Positions 22,079-34,620 are shown, numbered from the stretch's first letter. The stretch: 64,000 nt of DNA from Ustulina deusta (GCA_023159155.1 JAJNNX010000057.1:186001-250000), one strand, 5' to 3'. Made by a program: numbers and translations. Notes: generated by a model from the letters alone, not told the origin.

Positions 22079-25000
22079 GGCCGTGTAAATCGAATGGCGT
22101 TGTCAAGAACGTCCCGAATCGAAAGGCTAGACGTTGGGTACTAATGTAAGCGGATTGAGAGCTTATCAGCTTTTGTCAGTAAGACTATCGCTTACCTAGG
22201 TAGGTAGCATCTCCCCTTTTTAATGGAGGATGACCCTTGATGTACCTAATGGCTGGATCGGCTTCAGAAGTGCTGCGCCACACATATAGGGCCGACCTAT
22301 CGGTAAGGTTGCTCACCTGCACCTGCCTGGATGACGGCGAATTATCACTACTTAAGTACACTCTGACTGGCGCAGGCACACGAGAGGCTGAGCAACGCCC
22401 ATGTGGCTTGTTCCTGGTGGGCATTTCTAGGTATCATTGGCCGGTTACCGGTGAGAAGTACCTGGCAGCAATTCCATGCTTATTCTTACGTCAGCAGAGA
22501 GTGACATGTAAGATCATACGAGATGGGTTGTCTTTTTTTTTTTTTTTTTCTCTATCTTGTTCCTGCTCTTCTTCTCATTAGCTGTCAATACTACCTATAT
22601 ACAAGCAGGCTCCGGAGATCAATAAATTGCAACGTGGCGGCGCGGTTTTGGACAGCCTGTCCATGGTGTCTCGGAATAGGCACCCTTCGTATTGGATATC
22701 ATCGGTGCTTTTAGGCGACATCTCTACTCAAAAGAACCACCTTTTTTTAGCACTTTGGAGCGAAGGATGAGTTTGACGGCAACAGTTCCAAATCGAGAAG
22801 CCAAGCCAAGCCCAGAGCCAAGCCTCTGACCCAAGTTCTTTAGCCCCATCACAAGGACCGGGACTGTTGTACATACCTACCGACCTTGGTAGCTTATACC
22901 GCAACATCACACTGATTTGCGCTCAGCCCGCAGAATGATGGCAAGAGGCAACTACACTATTCCAAAGTACTATGCATTAGGGGGAACATGTGATGCCATA
23001 CTGAAATATTTAGCGCATACTAATTACTTACGTACGTAGTGTGGCAAGGAGGAGTATTGTAGCGTAGCGTATATTCGTAAGTATAGGTAGTGTCAAGTTC
23101 CGCAAACAGGGAACCTCCCCCACTATCTACACTCTCCTCTCTCTTCCCGTCCTGTCTATATTGGTTCCCGGAGCCGCCATGGAGACGAACGTGGTGGATA
23201 CAGTGGCTCGCCAGACTACCTACCTAGGTAGCCGATGGAACTAGCGGGGACTCCCCGCAATCTCTGAGGTGACCAAGGGGAGAACATCTTGTTCACCTCG
23301 TGCACGTTCACATTACCTTCAGCAATCGGTAGGGTAATTACTTAGTCAGATTTTCCAATCCCTGCTGACCCTAATACCCCATCCGGCAAATTGTCCGTTG
23401 ACGTATCTCTCTCTCCAACTTGTTGAATGATGACGTCGGATAGACAAGGCACTAGAGAAAAAAAGTGCGCAATTAGATAAATTAAGGTGTACCGCTATTT
23501 CAGTATGGGGATTATAACTTACAATGTAGGGAAGTCTAAACAGTCTTTTCATTTTGCTAGGACCAACCACAGTGCCCCTGAAGCTACGTAGGGGTGGGGC
23601 AATCACGGAAATCATAGAAATCACGAACACCGAGAGTAAAGGAAAACCCGAGGACGCAGTGATGAAAGAGACTCCAACAACCCACCTGGACCCGCGAGAT
23701 GAGTCGACCAATTAATATCAGCCTGGCTTACTCAACACTGATGCGGTGATCACCAATACAGGGAGAGCCTCCGCTCGTGAACTGAAGGCGGCTAATTTGA
23801 GCTTTGCGCTATTTGTGGTAGAAGTCCCTGCTCGAACGCCAATTGCAACAGATACCATCGCAAACCCAGTGTGGAAGCGGAGAACTCAAGCTAATGAGTT
23901 GTAATTAAGGAGTATTTGCACAACAGAGTTCCTAAGCATCTGGGTAATAAAACTGGGTCATTATTTCTTGACCTTTTACTATTCTGAGTAATAATCCCTG
24001 GTCTAAACAAACCTTCAATATGCCCAAAGCCTGACGTCTATCCTGCAAATAATACGCCGTTTTCGTTGTAGCTGCCCCTGATATTTAGTTATATGCAGGT
24101 TAGAATTCCCACGGGAGAGTAGGCTCATGTGCAATTGAGCGTTTTGCCTGATAATAAACAGCATAATTATCTCCTACGCGGGCTCATGAAGGAGAACGGC
24201 TTTGTGCCTGGCCAATGCTTTTTTATAAGAGCTAAAGAATAGACACTTCTAAATCACTGAAGAAATAATCAGAGAACTCCGTTGAAGATATAGTTAAGTC
24301 TAAATTCGAATTGCCCAACAGGTCGTCGACTACAAAGGGTTCTGTAATGAATGTCATGTCGAATGATATTCAAACTCTCACTAAACTCCGAGTGTTATTC
24401 CTGCGAGGGAAGGATCTAGAGAAAAGTTTCTCGCGGTCTCTTTAGTTACCGACGTCCTGTTTGCCTTTGCGCGGGGACTTCTCCATTTTAAACATCGTGG
24501 TCGAAGAAAAGAGCTCTAGGTGATTCATATCTGCGGCTACGCACCTTTATGGGAATATGATATTTCGCTCTCCTAGCAATAGTCTTGGTGGTTTGTGGTA
24601 AGGAGGCTTTTTCTTTCTTTCCCAATTTTCTAAGGATCTAAGAACTACGCATATTTGCCTAATGAGTTGTTTCGAAGTTCGGGGAAGAATGACACTGTCG
24701 AGTAGCACCGGGCTACTTCTCTCTTTAGGGTAATCCAAATAGAGCTAGTTACTTAATTTCGGGGTCTTTATTGTATACATCTATCAAAAAACACAATCTC
24801 ATTGTGCCGGACTTGTTCGATGACAAGTATCGCAAAAATTCCTTTGAGGTTAGCCTACTCGCATTGTCAAGTAACCAAAGTGTTTACCTAACAGTTCCTC
24901 TGTTTGCAATTCAAAGCTTGACTTTACCTAGATGGCTTTATATCCAGTTTAGAGATCGTGATGTATTTATAACTAAAGACGGTACGATTGACCTCAAATA

Positions 25001-25112
25001 TCCCAACCCACTTCGATAATTCAAGAAACCATATTGAATAAACCGACATAACACAACTGATCATTCTTTACTTCCCTCACATCTCAGAAGCAGAAGAAGA
25101 AGAGTGAGAGAA
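22079..25112. other. 3-kb gene-poor, AT-leaning interval
   Basis: No supported gene. There is a T18-type run near 22531-22549 and TACCTA/TAGGTA words near 22195, 23210 and 23225. An 82-codon plus ORF at 24771-25019 (MYTSIKKHNLIVPDLF...) lies just upstream of the F-box gene; it has no recognised domain and could be a remnant. A minus ORF at 23711-23346 is not convincing. Confidence 0.45.
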
Positions 25113-26708
25113 ATGTCACAAACAACACAAAGTAATACTTGGCTTGATCAAATTCCCGAGGTCCTCCTGGGAATTATTTCGTATCTAAACGATTCAAGCC
25201 GCATCAACCTTGCCATAGCCTACCCTGGAGTATTTCTAAGACCAGGCTTTAACATCTTTGAGCAAGATGCAGAGATGCAGGTAATGAGACAGGACATCCA
25301 ATTGGGGGACCTAACTCCGTTCGACAGCTCCGATCCCGAAGACTACAACGACAAGGTTGTGGAAGTGGAGGGCACGATTCGCGATAGAAGGCCTCTTCTT
25401 TATACCGCTATCGAGAACAACATTAGTATTCCCGTAATCCGAGAAATACTTAGGGCATATCGTAACGTCTGCGCCACCTCTATAGATGGTATTTGGTCTA
25501 ACATGACAGATCCTTCAGTCGATTATCTTACACTATATGAAATCCCGCTAATTTTTGCCACGGGGCTAGCCAAGCCTCACGTCGTTTCCCTGCTACTGGA
25601 CGAGGGAGCTAATCCCTGGCTGCATGCGAGTATCGATACGAGAACCCGCAAGAATATCCATGCTCAATGCCAACACGGAGCTGATACATCCTGTACCACA
25701 GCTATGCAAGTGGCTTTTTTTCGAGCGGCGTGGTTTCTCCAGAACTGCCAGGCCCTGGAGGAGTGCGCGTTGCTCCTGAACGGTAGTGGTGTGCCGTTTC
25801 TCATGCGTTCCCAAAACGACGGATGGGTTCGTGATAAGTTCCTTGACCAGCTCTCGCCACCTCTGGAAGCAGGTTTTGATAGGATTGTTAGAGCCATTGT
25901 CGACCCCGAGGCCACCTTGAGAAACGAGCAAGAACCCTTTCGTGAAGTTCTCGCCACAGCGCTCCGCCGCGCTTGTTCTTGCCAAAAACAGGATGACGGC
26001 ATCGACATAATTGAACACCTGGTATTTAAAGGAGCGCCTTTAATACGGGATTCCATACTGCCGCCTAAGGAACGCATTATTCCCTTCGAACAAACCTTGG
26101 TGGGTACCGCACTTTCCCATGACAGCTTCAGAACTGCAGCCTTTCTACTTGAATACCATATTTGCACTTACGTGCCAATGGACTTTGAGAGTCTGGCATT
26201 TAACTATCTACATGAGTTGGAATTTGGTTATCTAGATAGCTTTGACGTCTCTGAAGGGCTACTAAGAATTGTGAAGGATCTGTATGGAGCTATGATCCAC
26301 GCAGCAGGCGGGGGATTCGGCTTCCTCCGAGGCAGAAAGGCCTCGTTTGAGGAACTTCACAACTGCTTACTGACAGAAGTTATTTTCGCTAGGAACCCTG
26401 CCACGACCCAGTGGCTTATTACGAAAATAGTTGAGACACCTGGACAACTACCTACAGATCTATCTGCCTTAGACGGGGACGTAGAGCGCGCTCAAGCCGA
26501 TCATCGTCACATGTGGAAGCTTGTCGGCTCTTCGAGCATCTGTTTGCAAATTAAAGAACGCCTTGCTAAGACGTTCAAAACCATGTATGATCCCATGACA
26601 TACGAGCAGAGTAGCCAGACGATAACATCGGACATGCTTCAGCCCGAGTATTTCGCGTCTCGGAATTCGGATCGCAGGCGAGCCTTGTTCCACTACCTCC
26701 TCGGATAG
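25113..26708 (+). CDS. F-box/ankyrin-like protein, single exon
   Basis: A 531-residue intronless ORF starting MSQTTQSNTWLDQIPEV. The first about 45 residues (LDQIPEVLLGIISYLNDSSRINLAIAY-like) have the F-box pattern of a substrate adaptor for SCF ubiquitin ligases. Two stretches downstream resemble ankyrin repeats: PLLYTAIENNISIPVIREIL, and a later one with HVVSLLLDEGANPWL. The C-terminal half has helical repeats without clear match. The reading frame is intact, but the base composition is more AT-rich than the housekeeping genes and it stands alone between two gene-poor intervals, as lineage-specific fungal F-box/ankyrin genes often do. Function and targets are unknown. Confidence 0.7.
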   Translation: MSQTTQSNTWLDQIPEVLLGIISYLNDSSRINLAIAYPGVFLRPGFNIFEQDAEMQVMRQDIQLGDLTPFDSSDPEDYNDKVVEVEGTIRDRRPLLYTAIENNISIPVIREILRAYRNVCATSIDGIWSNMTDPSVDYLTLYEIPLIFATGLAKPHVVSLLLDEGANPWLHASIDTRTRKNIHAQCQHGADTSCTTAMQVAFFRAAWFLQNCQALEECALLLNGSGVPFLMRSQNDGWVRDKFLDQLSPPLEAGFDRIVRAIVDPEATLRNEQEPFREVLATALRRACSCQKQDDGIDIIEHLVFKGAPLIRDSILPPKERIIPFEQTLVGTALSHDSFRTAAFLLEYHICTYVPMDFESLAFNYLHELEFGYLDSFDVSEGLLRIVKDLYGAMIHAAGGGFGFLRGRKASFEELHNCLLTEVIFARNPATTQWLITKIVETPGQLPTDLSALDGDVERAQADHRHMWKLVGSSSICLQIKERLAKTFKTMYDPMTYEQSSQTITSDMLQPEYFASRNSDRRRALFHYLLG

Positions 26709-28374
26709 TGCAGTAGTGTGAGTGAGAAAAGAGTGGCTTGAAAAAAAGGCGAGAAAGCCACCTTGCGGCTTTGCGTCAGAAAACATAAGAAACACTAAAA
26801 GCACTGTGTTGCCTTGCAAGATACATGATAAATCATCAACCACTCCTTAGTTAGCATTCACGTTTAATTAAAATTTTGCATTTACTTTTAATCGCCTGGT
26901 TCCTTAATACCAATTGCTAGAATTATGCTAGGAAGTGTAGGTTTGGCCTATCTCCTTATGAGGGCGAGGTAAGTGGCCCTTTGTTTGACATGACATACTT
27001 ACTATCGCCCGCTTCAATAGTCTACATAGAACACGGCTGCTCCGTTGAACGGGTCTTGAATCTGCTACATAGTATACCAAATCCTAAATGAAATTGAGAG
27101 TTAATATAATAATAATATACTAACTACTCCATATCACTATATATAATTATACTAGCCTACGACTAATTATGAACAGGTTAAATATATCCCCCCCCCCAAA
27201 GTACTCGTGAGATATAGGTAGTCATCAAAAGCGAGTAGATTAAGTGTTTGGACTTTTATAGCTGCGAATAAATGACGTCTTTAGAAGGACTCTGTGTGCT
27301 CAAACTGATCAGATAAACTAATATCCAGATATGAGGTGACTTACCATCTCACTTATCGTTAGGTAATGTGAGCATTATTCGGGTATGGAAAATTGGCTCA
27401 TTTTTGGGCGGGGGAGAAGTTGATGGTCGGCCATTAGGACATCGCAGATAGCTAGATCTGAATGGTTATGTAGGTCTATCGGCAGGTATCTCAATGCGTA
27501 CCTAGGTAGATAGATAGTGGAGGTTTAGAATGATTGCTAGGCCCTTTTCGTAGATGTTGAATTCCCAATTCGGAAACTGGGTTCGACAAGTGTTGTCGGT
27601 ACGTCCAAGACAAGACGATGGCCTTCCTACACTAGATGTCACTAGCGCGTTAGATACCTGTAGCTTGTCTGCAAATGCGGCTAAGAGGTTTCACATGTGA
27701 AAACGAGGGGATAATTATTGGGTAGGTATTGTGTAAAAAAGGCATCCGCAAATGTATCTGTATTTGGTGTGGTACTAATAGCTATGCTTGAAGATACGAC
27801 CTAGTTCACACTATTCGCACTAGGTATTCGCTTTCACTAGGTACTCTCCTACATGTATAGAACAATGTCAATCAGGTACCTACCGGTACCTAGATAGTCC
27901 TCTTTGAAGAAACACGTGGCTGAAATGGTACAATGTAGGTAGTTGCCATGTACATGTAAGCAAAACCCCGACGGGGAAATATTCACCCTGCCTAATCTGC
28001 CTAGGAATCAACCACCTAGCCGTATATGGTTGGCTCATTTACTGAGTATTATCGCATATCAGACACGAAGAAATGGGCCTCCTGGGGGACCTGTAGTGGG
28101 TTTATGCTACTAAAGAGTGGTGATCTTTTGGAGCATCGTCGGTCTGACTAACGTTCAATGAAGTGGCGAGGAGGTATTATTCCGTTCAAGATATTCATCT
28201 GCCTCAGAATATCACCATCCTTCCGGTCCATTCGCATCTACCGCTACCCTTGACCATCTAGCCGTCTTATCGACCATTTTACCAGTTTGTATAGCTAGGA
28301 ACAAGTTGAAGTGCCCTCAGGGCCCGCGGTGGTGATAGCGACTCCGATTCGAGAGCTGAGGGTTGAATAACACA
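26709..28374. other. 1.7-kb AT-rich intergenic region
   Basis: No gene is supported. AT-rich sequence (26840-27200) with a C10 run near 27187 and TACCTAGGTA palindromes at 27495-27510 and 27880-27895. The last 300 bases are presumably the promoter of the Zn2Cys6 gene that starts at 28375. Confidence 0.5.
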
Positions 28375-31174
28375 ATGCACTCTGCCTTTGGGAGACCCGA
28401 AGCGCCCGGGCCCAAGGGAAGTCTCAAGGGCGAGGGAGGAGGTGAAAAGCTAGAGTCCTGTAACCCGCGTTCGTTTGAGGCCCCCCTGAGACCCAAACGA
28501 CAGCAAGTGGCTCGAGCCTGTGATTCGTAAGCGTATCTCCTAGAGCCCTCTCTATGTTATCGTCTTCTCTGACCGACTTCAGATGCCGGATGCATCGCAT
28601 CAAATGCGACAATAACATGCCCTGCAAGTTAGTACATAGCGCGTTGTTCCTACTCTAGCCCGGGACTAGATGCATGCTATGGTTCTGCCGTCTTTGGCTG
28701 GCTCCAAACGACAGTCCAAGACTGAAATCCTAGCATAGAGCCTACTAGACTAACACACCGTTACGCCGACAGAAACTGTGTGAGTAGGGGAGAACAGTGT
28801 ATCAACAAGAGCCCAGGCGAAAGACGTACTCTACCCCAGGCATATCGGTAAGTCATCGGATGATGGCCTTGACAAGGGATGAATTTCTCTGACAGCAGCA
28901 CAGAGAAATCGACAGGTTGAAGCAAAAGATCAAAGAACTTGAGGAACAGCTAGAAAAGCAGCGCAGCAAACCGTCGCTCGTTTCTACGTCTGTCCCACCA
29001 CAGTCGTTCGCCTTGACACCTCCCAGCTCGGACTCTACCCCAACGCCAGATATTATCAGTGTATCCCACAATGCCGTCGGTGGGAGCCAAACAGTTTGGG
29101 GCGGTGTCATGACGAGTACCGGTCAGTCGTCGCAAAAGACGTGGTATGGGCCGTCGTCTCTCTTCTACTACATCAACCGCATGAACACATATCTATCGGC
29201 CATCTTTCAACAGCTACATCCGGATGACCTAATACAGCTGAAGTCGGTTGCAAAGACATTTGCTACCCCGGATTGCAACCCGACAGAAAATGACGATAAA
29301 ACGGATGCCAAAGATGCCAACCAAACGGTCTCAAACGAGGCTTATTTAACGCCCACTCAAGAAGAATATTTCTTGAATTTGTTTTGGCAGTTTTATCATC
29401 CTACGTTGGTGATCCTTGATGAGGTCGAGTTTAAAAGGCACTACCGGTCGCTTGCAGCAAAACCAGGCCAGCCGCGCAAACCCTCGCCTCTCGTCGATAT
29501 CGTCATTGCCGTGAGCATGCAAGTTGGCATGGCCGTGGCCCAGCGAAACAGCCCGAGAGCACTACCAGCGACGGAAGTAGGCAAGGATGACCCTAGTATA
29601 GCTGGAAGATTATACTATCGTCGATGCCAACGTCTACTGTATAATGAACAGGAGGCACCGACCCTAATGACGGTTCAATGCCATTTACTCTCGGCAGTCT
29701 ACACTTGCTGTGCGGCTTTCCAAAATATGTGCCATGTCGCCTTGTCCCTCGCGGTCCGATCAGCTCATATGCTCGGGTTGCATAACGAGCCACCTGGTGA
29801 CTTACCAATTGCTACCAAAGAGCTACACAGACGAGTCTGGTGGATCTTGTATACCTTCGAGAGCAAGACTTGTATGAAGCTGGGGCGCCCATTCTACACA
29901 AATACAGATTCGACATCATGTGATCTATTGGGTCAGTTCTCTCGAGTCCTTTATGCCACTTTTTGACACATCTCGGGAGCATGAGTTGCCTAATCAGGGC
30001 ATTTCTCCTCCCATTGCGACTGCGAACTCTTGAAACCCTTTCCCTTTTTTCTTTTTTCTGTTCTTTTTTTAACCATCAATGACAATTACTGACTCCAGAT
30101 TCTTAAATAGCTCATGACCACCACGTGGCGAGTCTTGCGGGCTCAGACTTTGCGCTCCTCGACGAGAATACCACGTGGCTCACGTACACTTTCTACAATG
30201 TCGAGCTGCTGCTATCTGCGCGCAAGGTGCATACAGCGTTCTATGAGAGGTACTCGGATTTCTACAGTGGCAACATTGGGCAGGTTATTTATGACGACCC
30301 GGCGGCGTTGGAGCGGTATGCCGAGTTCCTCTCCACTGTGATGAGACCTCTCGACGATTGGGCCAAATCAGTGCCCGATGCGCTCAAGACGAAGCGCAAA
30401 GGCCATGGCCGATATCTCTCCACTGACCGGTCGCCAATTGTCGTGGAGCAGTTTGTACCTTCCTGGTTACAACGACAGCGCCTGCTTCTCGAGTTGCTTT
30501 ACCATGTCGTTAAATTGAATCTTTACAGGCCATTTATCTGCTTCCCATCCACAGCAACGGAATCTCCATCACTGGGAAATACGTGTCTGTCCCACGCGGC
30601 CTCCGCAGCAGAGCACAGCGTCGCACTGACCCATATTTTACACCATGTTGTGACGAATACCGATCTTCTCGCTGGTTGGCACGAAGCCTTCCAATGGCAG
30701 TGGAACGCTGCTCTCACGCTCGCTGGCTACCTGTTCGCGTGTCCAACTAGCGACATCGCGCCGTCGGTTCGCGAGTCAATTGATCTGTCAATAGTGGTGT
30801 TTGAAGACTTCGGCCGCAGCTTCGGCACCGCTCTGGGCGCAGCCACGGTGATACGTGACCTGGCAATCAAAATCGATTTTCTTGCTGACCTTATGCGCGG
30901 GAGCAATTTCCAAGCGGCAACACTGCCGAGTGCATCAAGTGCACAAGAGCCCGCCACTGATCAGTTCTCCACCGAGGCTGAAGTCATACCGTTGGCGAAC
31001 GACATCCCCTTCACTCAAGACCTGCTCGCGGGCTCGATGGATATGGCGTATTCTGTTGACAATTCGGGCGACTCGGATATGCTATGGCCGCCGATTGGAA
31101 ATATGGCTGACCAGTGGTGGATTCACACTCAACCACCGGGGTCTAACGGATTCGGGGACCGGTTTCCAGCATGA
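28375..31174 (+). CDS. Zn2Cys6 transcription factor with fungal-specific domain
   Basis: Nuclear regulator of unknown target. Inferred exons: 28375-28526, 28583-28627, 28773-28847, 28904-29931 and 30111-31174; 787 residues in frame. The zinc cluster (residues 49-75) is split over exons 1-3: C-x2-C-x6-C-x5-C-x2-C-x6-C, beginning ACDSCRMHRIKC. It is followed by a Leu/Lys/Glu coiled coil (IDRLKQKIKELEEQLEKQ), the usual dimerisation element. The fungal-specific middle homology domain runs from about residue 200 to 500 (LHRRVWWILYTFESK, GRPF). The fourth intron (29932-30110) is an introner-like element with a relative in the gene at 61566. The C-terminus is Ser/Asp-rich and ends NGFGDRFPA. Confidence 0.85.
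29932..30110 (+). mobile_element. introner-like element, copy 1
   Basis: A 179-nt intron inside the Zn2Cys6 gene: donor GTCAGT, branch TACTGAC, acceptor TTAAATAG, phase 1. It aligns along its whole length with the intron at 62536-62693 in an unrelated gene. The 3' terminal 32 bases (30079-30110) are identical, and blocks such as TTTATGCC, CTTTTTGAC, GGGAGCA and GAAACCCTTTCC are shared in order. The extra length is mostly a C/T-rich stretch at 30040-30070. Removing it restores the frame (CDLL-AHDHHVASLAG). Confidence 0.85.
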
Positions 31175-31813
31175 TTTTGTACCATGTATGCAAGAAAATA
31201 TCTAGCCAAACTCACACAAAGCACCTCTCGCTAGCGGGCTTAGCTAAGGGGTATAATAACTCGGTTTTGACAATGCACAGAAAAGCTTCGAAGGTCCTAA
31301 CGGCCAGTGATTCGTGTCTCGACTAGGCGTTTCTCGCGATTCAACCGCTTTCAATAGGTACGCGTAACATTCCAGAACAGAATCATATTCAACCTGAGGG
31401 CTGCACTTGGAATAAGAAGAAAGAGACTTTGCTAACCGACGCCATGGATATATGTAGGCAGCCATTGACGTGGACATGATCACTTGCGCCGCCTCAATTA
31501 CCCATCTTTCACTTATATCACAGAGCAGCTGGCAGCGGGTGGCAAGATCCTCGGCTGGCCACTTGGACTGCAGCCAATTCCATTTCGTGAATTTTCTCAA
31601 CCGTTTAACACGACCCGGAACCATCGAGGATAATTATTTCGATCCCCTCCCTTGCCTGGTTCCTGGTCGGGAAGGCTTGAAACTTGGCCGAGGTTGTTCC
31701 ATCCCCAAATTTACGGAATGGTACCACAATAGATAAAAGCAACGGGCTGGATTGATTGTAGGGCTTCCGAACGAACCTCGGCGCTCCGACCTGGATTGGG
31801 TCAGTACCCAAAA
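31175..31813. other. intergenic between Zn2Cys6 factor and methyltransferase
   Basis: Both flanking genes are on the plus strand. A 126-codon minus ORF (31624-31244) lies here without a recognised domain or promoter and may be chance. No other feature is seen. Confidence 0.45.
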
Positions 31814-32938
31814 ATGCCAGTTTTAACCAAGGCACAGAAGAAGCTGGCCCAAGCCGCGGAAGACTCTTTCAATCGCACGTATGCAGTTCAGTTTGGCCAG
31901 GAGCGATGGCAGCAATCGCTGCATCCAGCACTCACGGCGCCTACGCGCTACGCCGCTCTCGCGAATCGCTTTTCCGGAGCCGACCTAGACGTGGTCTTCT
32001 CCCACGAGCAGGCCGCGAAACTGCAGGCCATCGTGTTTCCTGGGCGTTCGGATCTCTCTGACCCGAAGCCGCTCCTCTCGTTTCAATGGGAGACCTCGGA
32101 GGCGGAGGCAATCTTCCCCCCACCACAGCCTGCCTCATCGAGTGGTCTCATGACGCACTGGAACTTGGATGCCGCATCGCTCCTCGCGGTCCACATGCTA
32201 GACCCCGAACCAGGTGACAAAATCTTGGATCTTTGTGCCGCGCCAGGCGGAAAGAGCGTCGCCTTGTCGCAATTTCTTCGCACGGACAACTACGACAGCG
32301 CATCGCCCACGCTGGGCGGCGGCTGTCTTCACAGCAACGAGCTGAATGCCGGACGTAATAAGCGGCTCGCCTCCAATCTGCAGTCCTACTTACCTGAGTC
32401 CTTCTTCAAGACGGGTGAGTTGAAGGTTCTGAAGCTCGACGGAACCGAGCCGTTTTCTGTGCAGACGCTGCCACTCGGCCCAGGCGGCTACGACAAGGTC
32501 TTACTTGATGCACCGTGCTCGAGCGAACGACACGTCATCCACGCCCACGTGAAGGCAAAACAGGGCGGCAGGGTAGCTGACGAGATGACGTCGTGGCGCT
32601 CGGGCCAGTCGAAGAAGATGGCCAAAATCCAAGTCGCCCTTCTCATGACTGCTCTCAAAGCCGTCCGCGTTGGTGGGCGTGTACTCTACGCCACCTGTTC
32701 GTTGAGCAACGATGAGAACGATAGCGTCATCGAGAAAGGCGTGGAACTGGTGCAGAAGGAGCGCGAGAAGTTGGGCATTAAATGGGACTTTGCTGTGCGC
32801 AGTGATGATCTCGCTGCCAAGGGGCTCGAGGCCTGGGCGGAGCCGACAAAGCATGGCTGGCTGGTACTTCCGGATCATCCTTCTGGCGGGAAATGGGGAC
32901 CCCTATTCTTTGCCCTGCTTGAAAAAATAGAGGCGTGA
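31814..32938 (+). CDS. NSUN-type RNA 5-methylcytosine methyltransferase
   Basis: SAM-dependent RNA m5C methyltransferase of the NOL1/NOP2/Sun family, closest in layout and size to NSUN3/NSUN4-like proteins of mitochondria. Single exon, 374 residues, start ATG at 31814 (MPVLTKAQKKLAQ). The SAM-binding motif I is DLCAAPGGKS (about residue 138). Motif IV is DAPCSSERH and motif VI is ATCSLSNDEND, so both cysteines of the two-Cys mechanism are present. There is no PUA or other RNA-binding extension. The N-terminus is basic but not a strong presequence; mitochondrial location is inferred from the family. Confidence 0.85.
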   Translation: MPVLTKAQKKLAQAAEDSFNRTYAVQFGQERWQQSLHPALTAPTRYAALANRFSGADLDVVFSHEQAAKLQAIVFPGRSDLSDPKPLLSFQWETSEAEAIFPPPQPASSSGLMTHWNLDAASLLAVHMLDPEPGDKILDLCAAPGGKSVALSQFLRTDNYDSASPTLGGGCLHSNELNAGRNKRLASNLQSYLPESFFKTGELKVLKLDGTEPFSVQTLPLGPGGYDKVLLDAPCSSERHVIHAHVKAKQGGRVADEMTSWRSGQSKKMAKIQVALLMTALKAVRVGGRVLYATCSLSNDENDSVIEKGVELVQKEREKLGIKWDFAVRSDDLAAKGLEAWAEPTKHGWLVLPDHPSGGKWGPLFFALLEKIEA

Positions 32939-34620
32939 TGATGATTTTATGTCTGGCTTGGACTTGCGCTTCTGTATGCGTGGCAACGACGAAATTGATA
33001 TCTATTCTTCGTCAAGGGACCAAATTCCGAAACAGGCATATTGAAGCCTCAATGTCATTCTCATCCGCACGCTTGTCTTCAAGCTTATTAATCCCTGTTA
33101 GCGTCAGTACCATCACCTTGGGCTATCGAGGCCCTGAACACGGCCGGAATTATGGCCCATATAAAATATCATTCCTTGGCGGTCTGCAATCGGGATGCCT
33201 GGGCCAAGTCGCAAAATCATGGCTAGCAGGGCTTATTCCACTGATACTGCTTCTTTTGGGCCCGAAAAAAAAGCAGCAGCAAACTATCAGTGACCTAAGC
33301 AGTTACCGTGCCTCATGGTCATGAAATGGCGATACTAATACAGTGCTGCTGTGGTTTTACGTGGGGCTACATACGATGCATGCTTCCCCTGACATTGCAC
33401 TGGCCACACAGATGAGGCACGTGACATAAATGACCTCCTCGTGCAAGCATCAGGTTCTCAAAGATAGGGGGAGATGTAATTTTTCAAAGACAGCTATGAA
33501 ATAGGGCAACCAAGGCCTCAGCATAACCTTAGAAAGATGCAGCAGCCAATATGGATAGGTGACAGAGAACAGCCCAGGGGAGAGATGAAGCATCAAAGGA
33601 GCATATTGTACACCTACATGTAGCATCATTCCTGGGGACTTGGACAACGAAGGATTCAACAATGAAAAAGCCCAACAACACAGTTCGCATATGGCCATCT
33701 CCGTGATGTCGTGTCGTGGTTCATGTGTTTGCTTGATCCCCCTTATTGTCACATCTCTTGTCAGGCATTTTGGCAGATGACGACCCTTCTTCAAGCAAAC
33801 GTCGCAGACAACAAGCTGTCAATGCCCAACAAACCTCAGGTATCTCGCGATGCCACGCCTTTAGCCTTGTAGCCACGGCTACAAGAAATGTCCTCGTGAA
33901 ACAACAGTACCTACCTAGCCACACCAGGAAAAAAAAAAAAGAGGAAAAGGAAAAACCCACCCCACTGGAGATTGTCACCAACTTCTAAGCTCCCTCCCTA
34001 CAAGGTGCCATCTCGGAACTGTCAACCTAGGTGTTAGGTTCTCTCCTTGCCTACTGCTCTGTATCTTTGGCATACCCTGCACCTCATCTTTCCTTGCAGA
34101 GGAGCTGGTACACTTGTCCCATCCTCTCCTCCCCAACATAACCTAACCAACCTAATCCACCCACCCACCCATCACCAACACGCAACACATACCATTGTGA
34201 TCCTCCTCTAGGCAAAGGCAAAGGCACAAGGTTGGTATCTATATATACCGCCTTGCTTGAGATCTTGACTTTCATCTGCACTCTTCCACTCCTCCATCCT
34301 CGACTGACATCGCCCGTGTACTCCTGCAACGTGGTCCAGCCAGACACGTACCTACAATCGCCAACCTCGAGACGCGGCATCAGCCTGAGGGTTCCGGTGC
34401 GTTTCTACACCATATCTAACATTCCATACCGGCAGGTCCAAGCGTCATTGCCGCACACTATCTAAAGCACATCCACACTGCTCACGTCAGTCCCATTCAT
34501 CACAACAACACCACCTTCTGCACTCGTCCCCCCCTCACACCGTCGCCACGAAGCACACCTGCATCATCGTGTATCCAGAATCGTTTTCTGTGTTGTGTCA
34601 ATTTCGAGCATTCCTGCAAG
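32939..34620. other. 1.7-kb intergenic region
   Basis: Begins with the 3' region of the methyltransferase. A purine run sits near 33929-33952. From 34080 to 34620 the plus strand is C/T- and CA-rich with few G, typical of a long fungal promoter and 5' leader for the gene at 34621. Short ORFs on both strands are not convincing. Confidence 0.5.

Noticed and set aside
28628..28772. 145-nt intron 2 of the Zn2Cys6 gene considered as an introner
   Set aside because: Donor GTTAGT and interior share no block with the introner pair.
31244..31624. 126-codon minus ORF in the gap between the Zn2Cys6 factor and the methyltransferase
   Set aside because: No domain, no leader-like upstream, and antisense to the flanking transcription.
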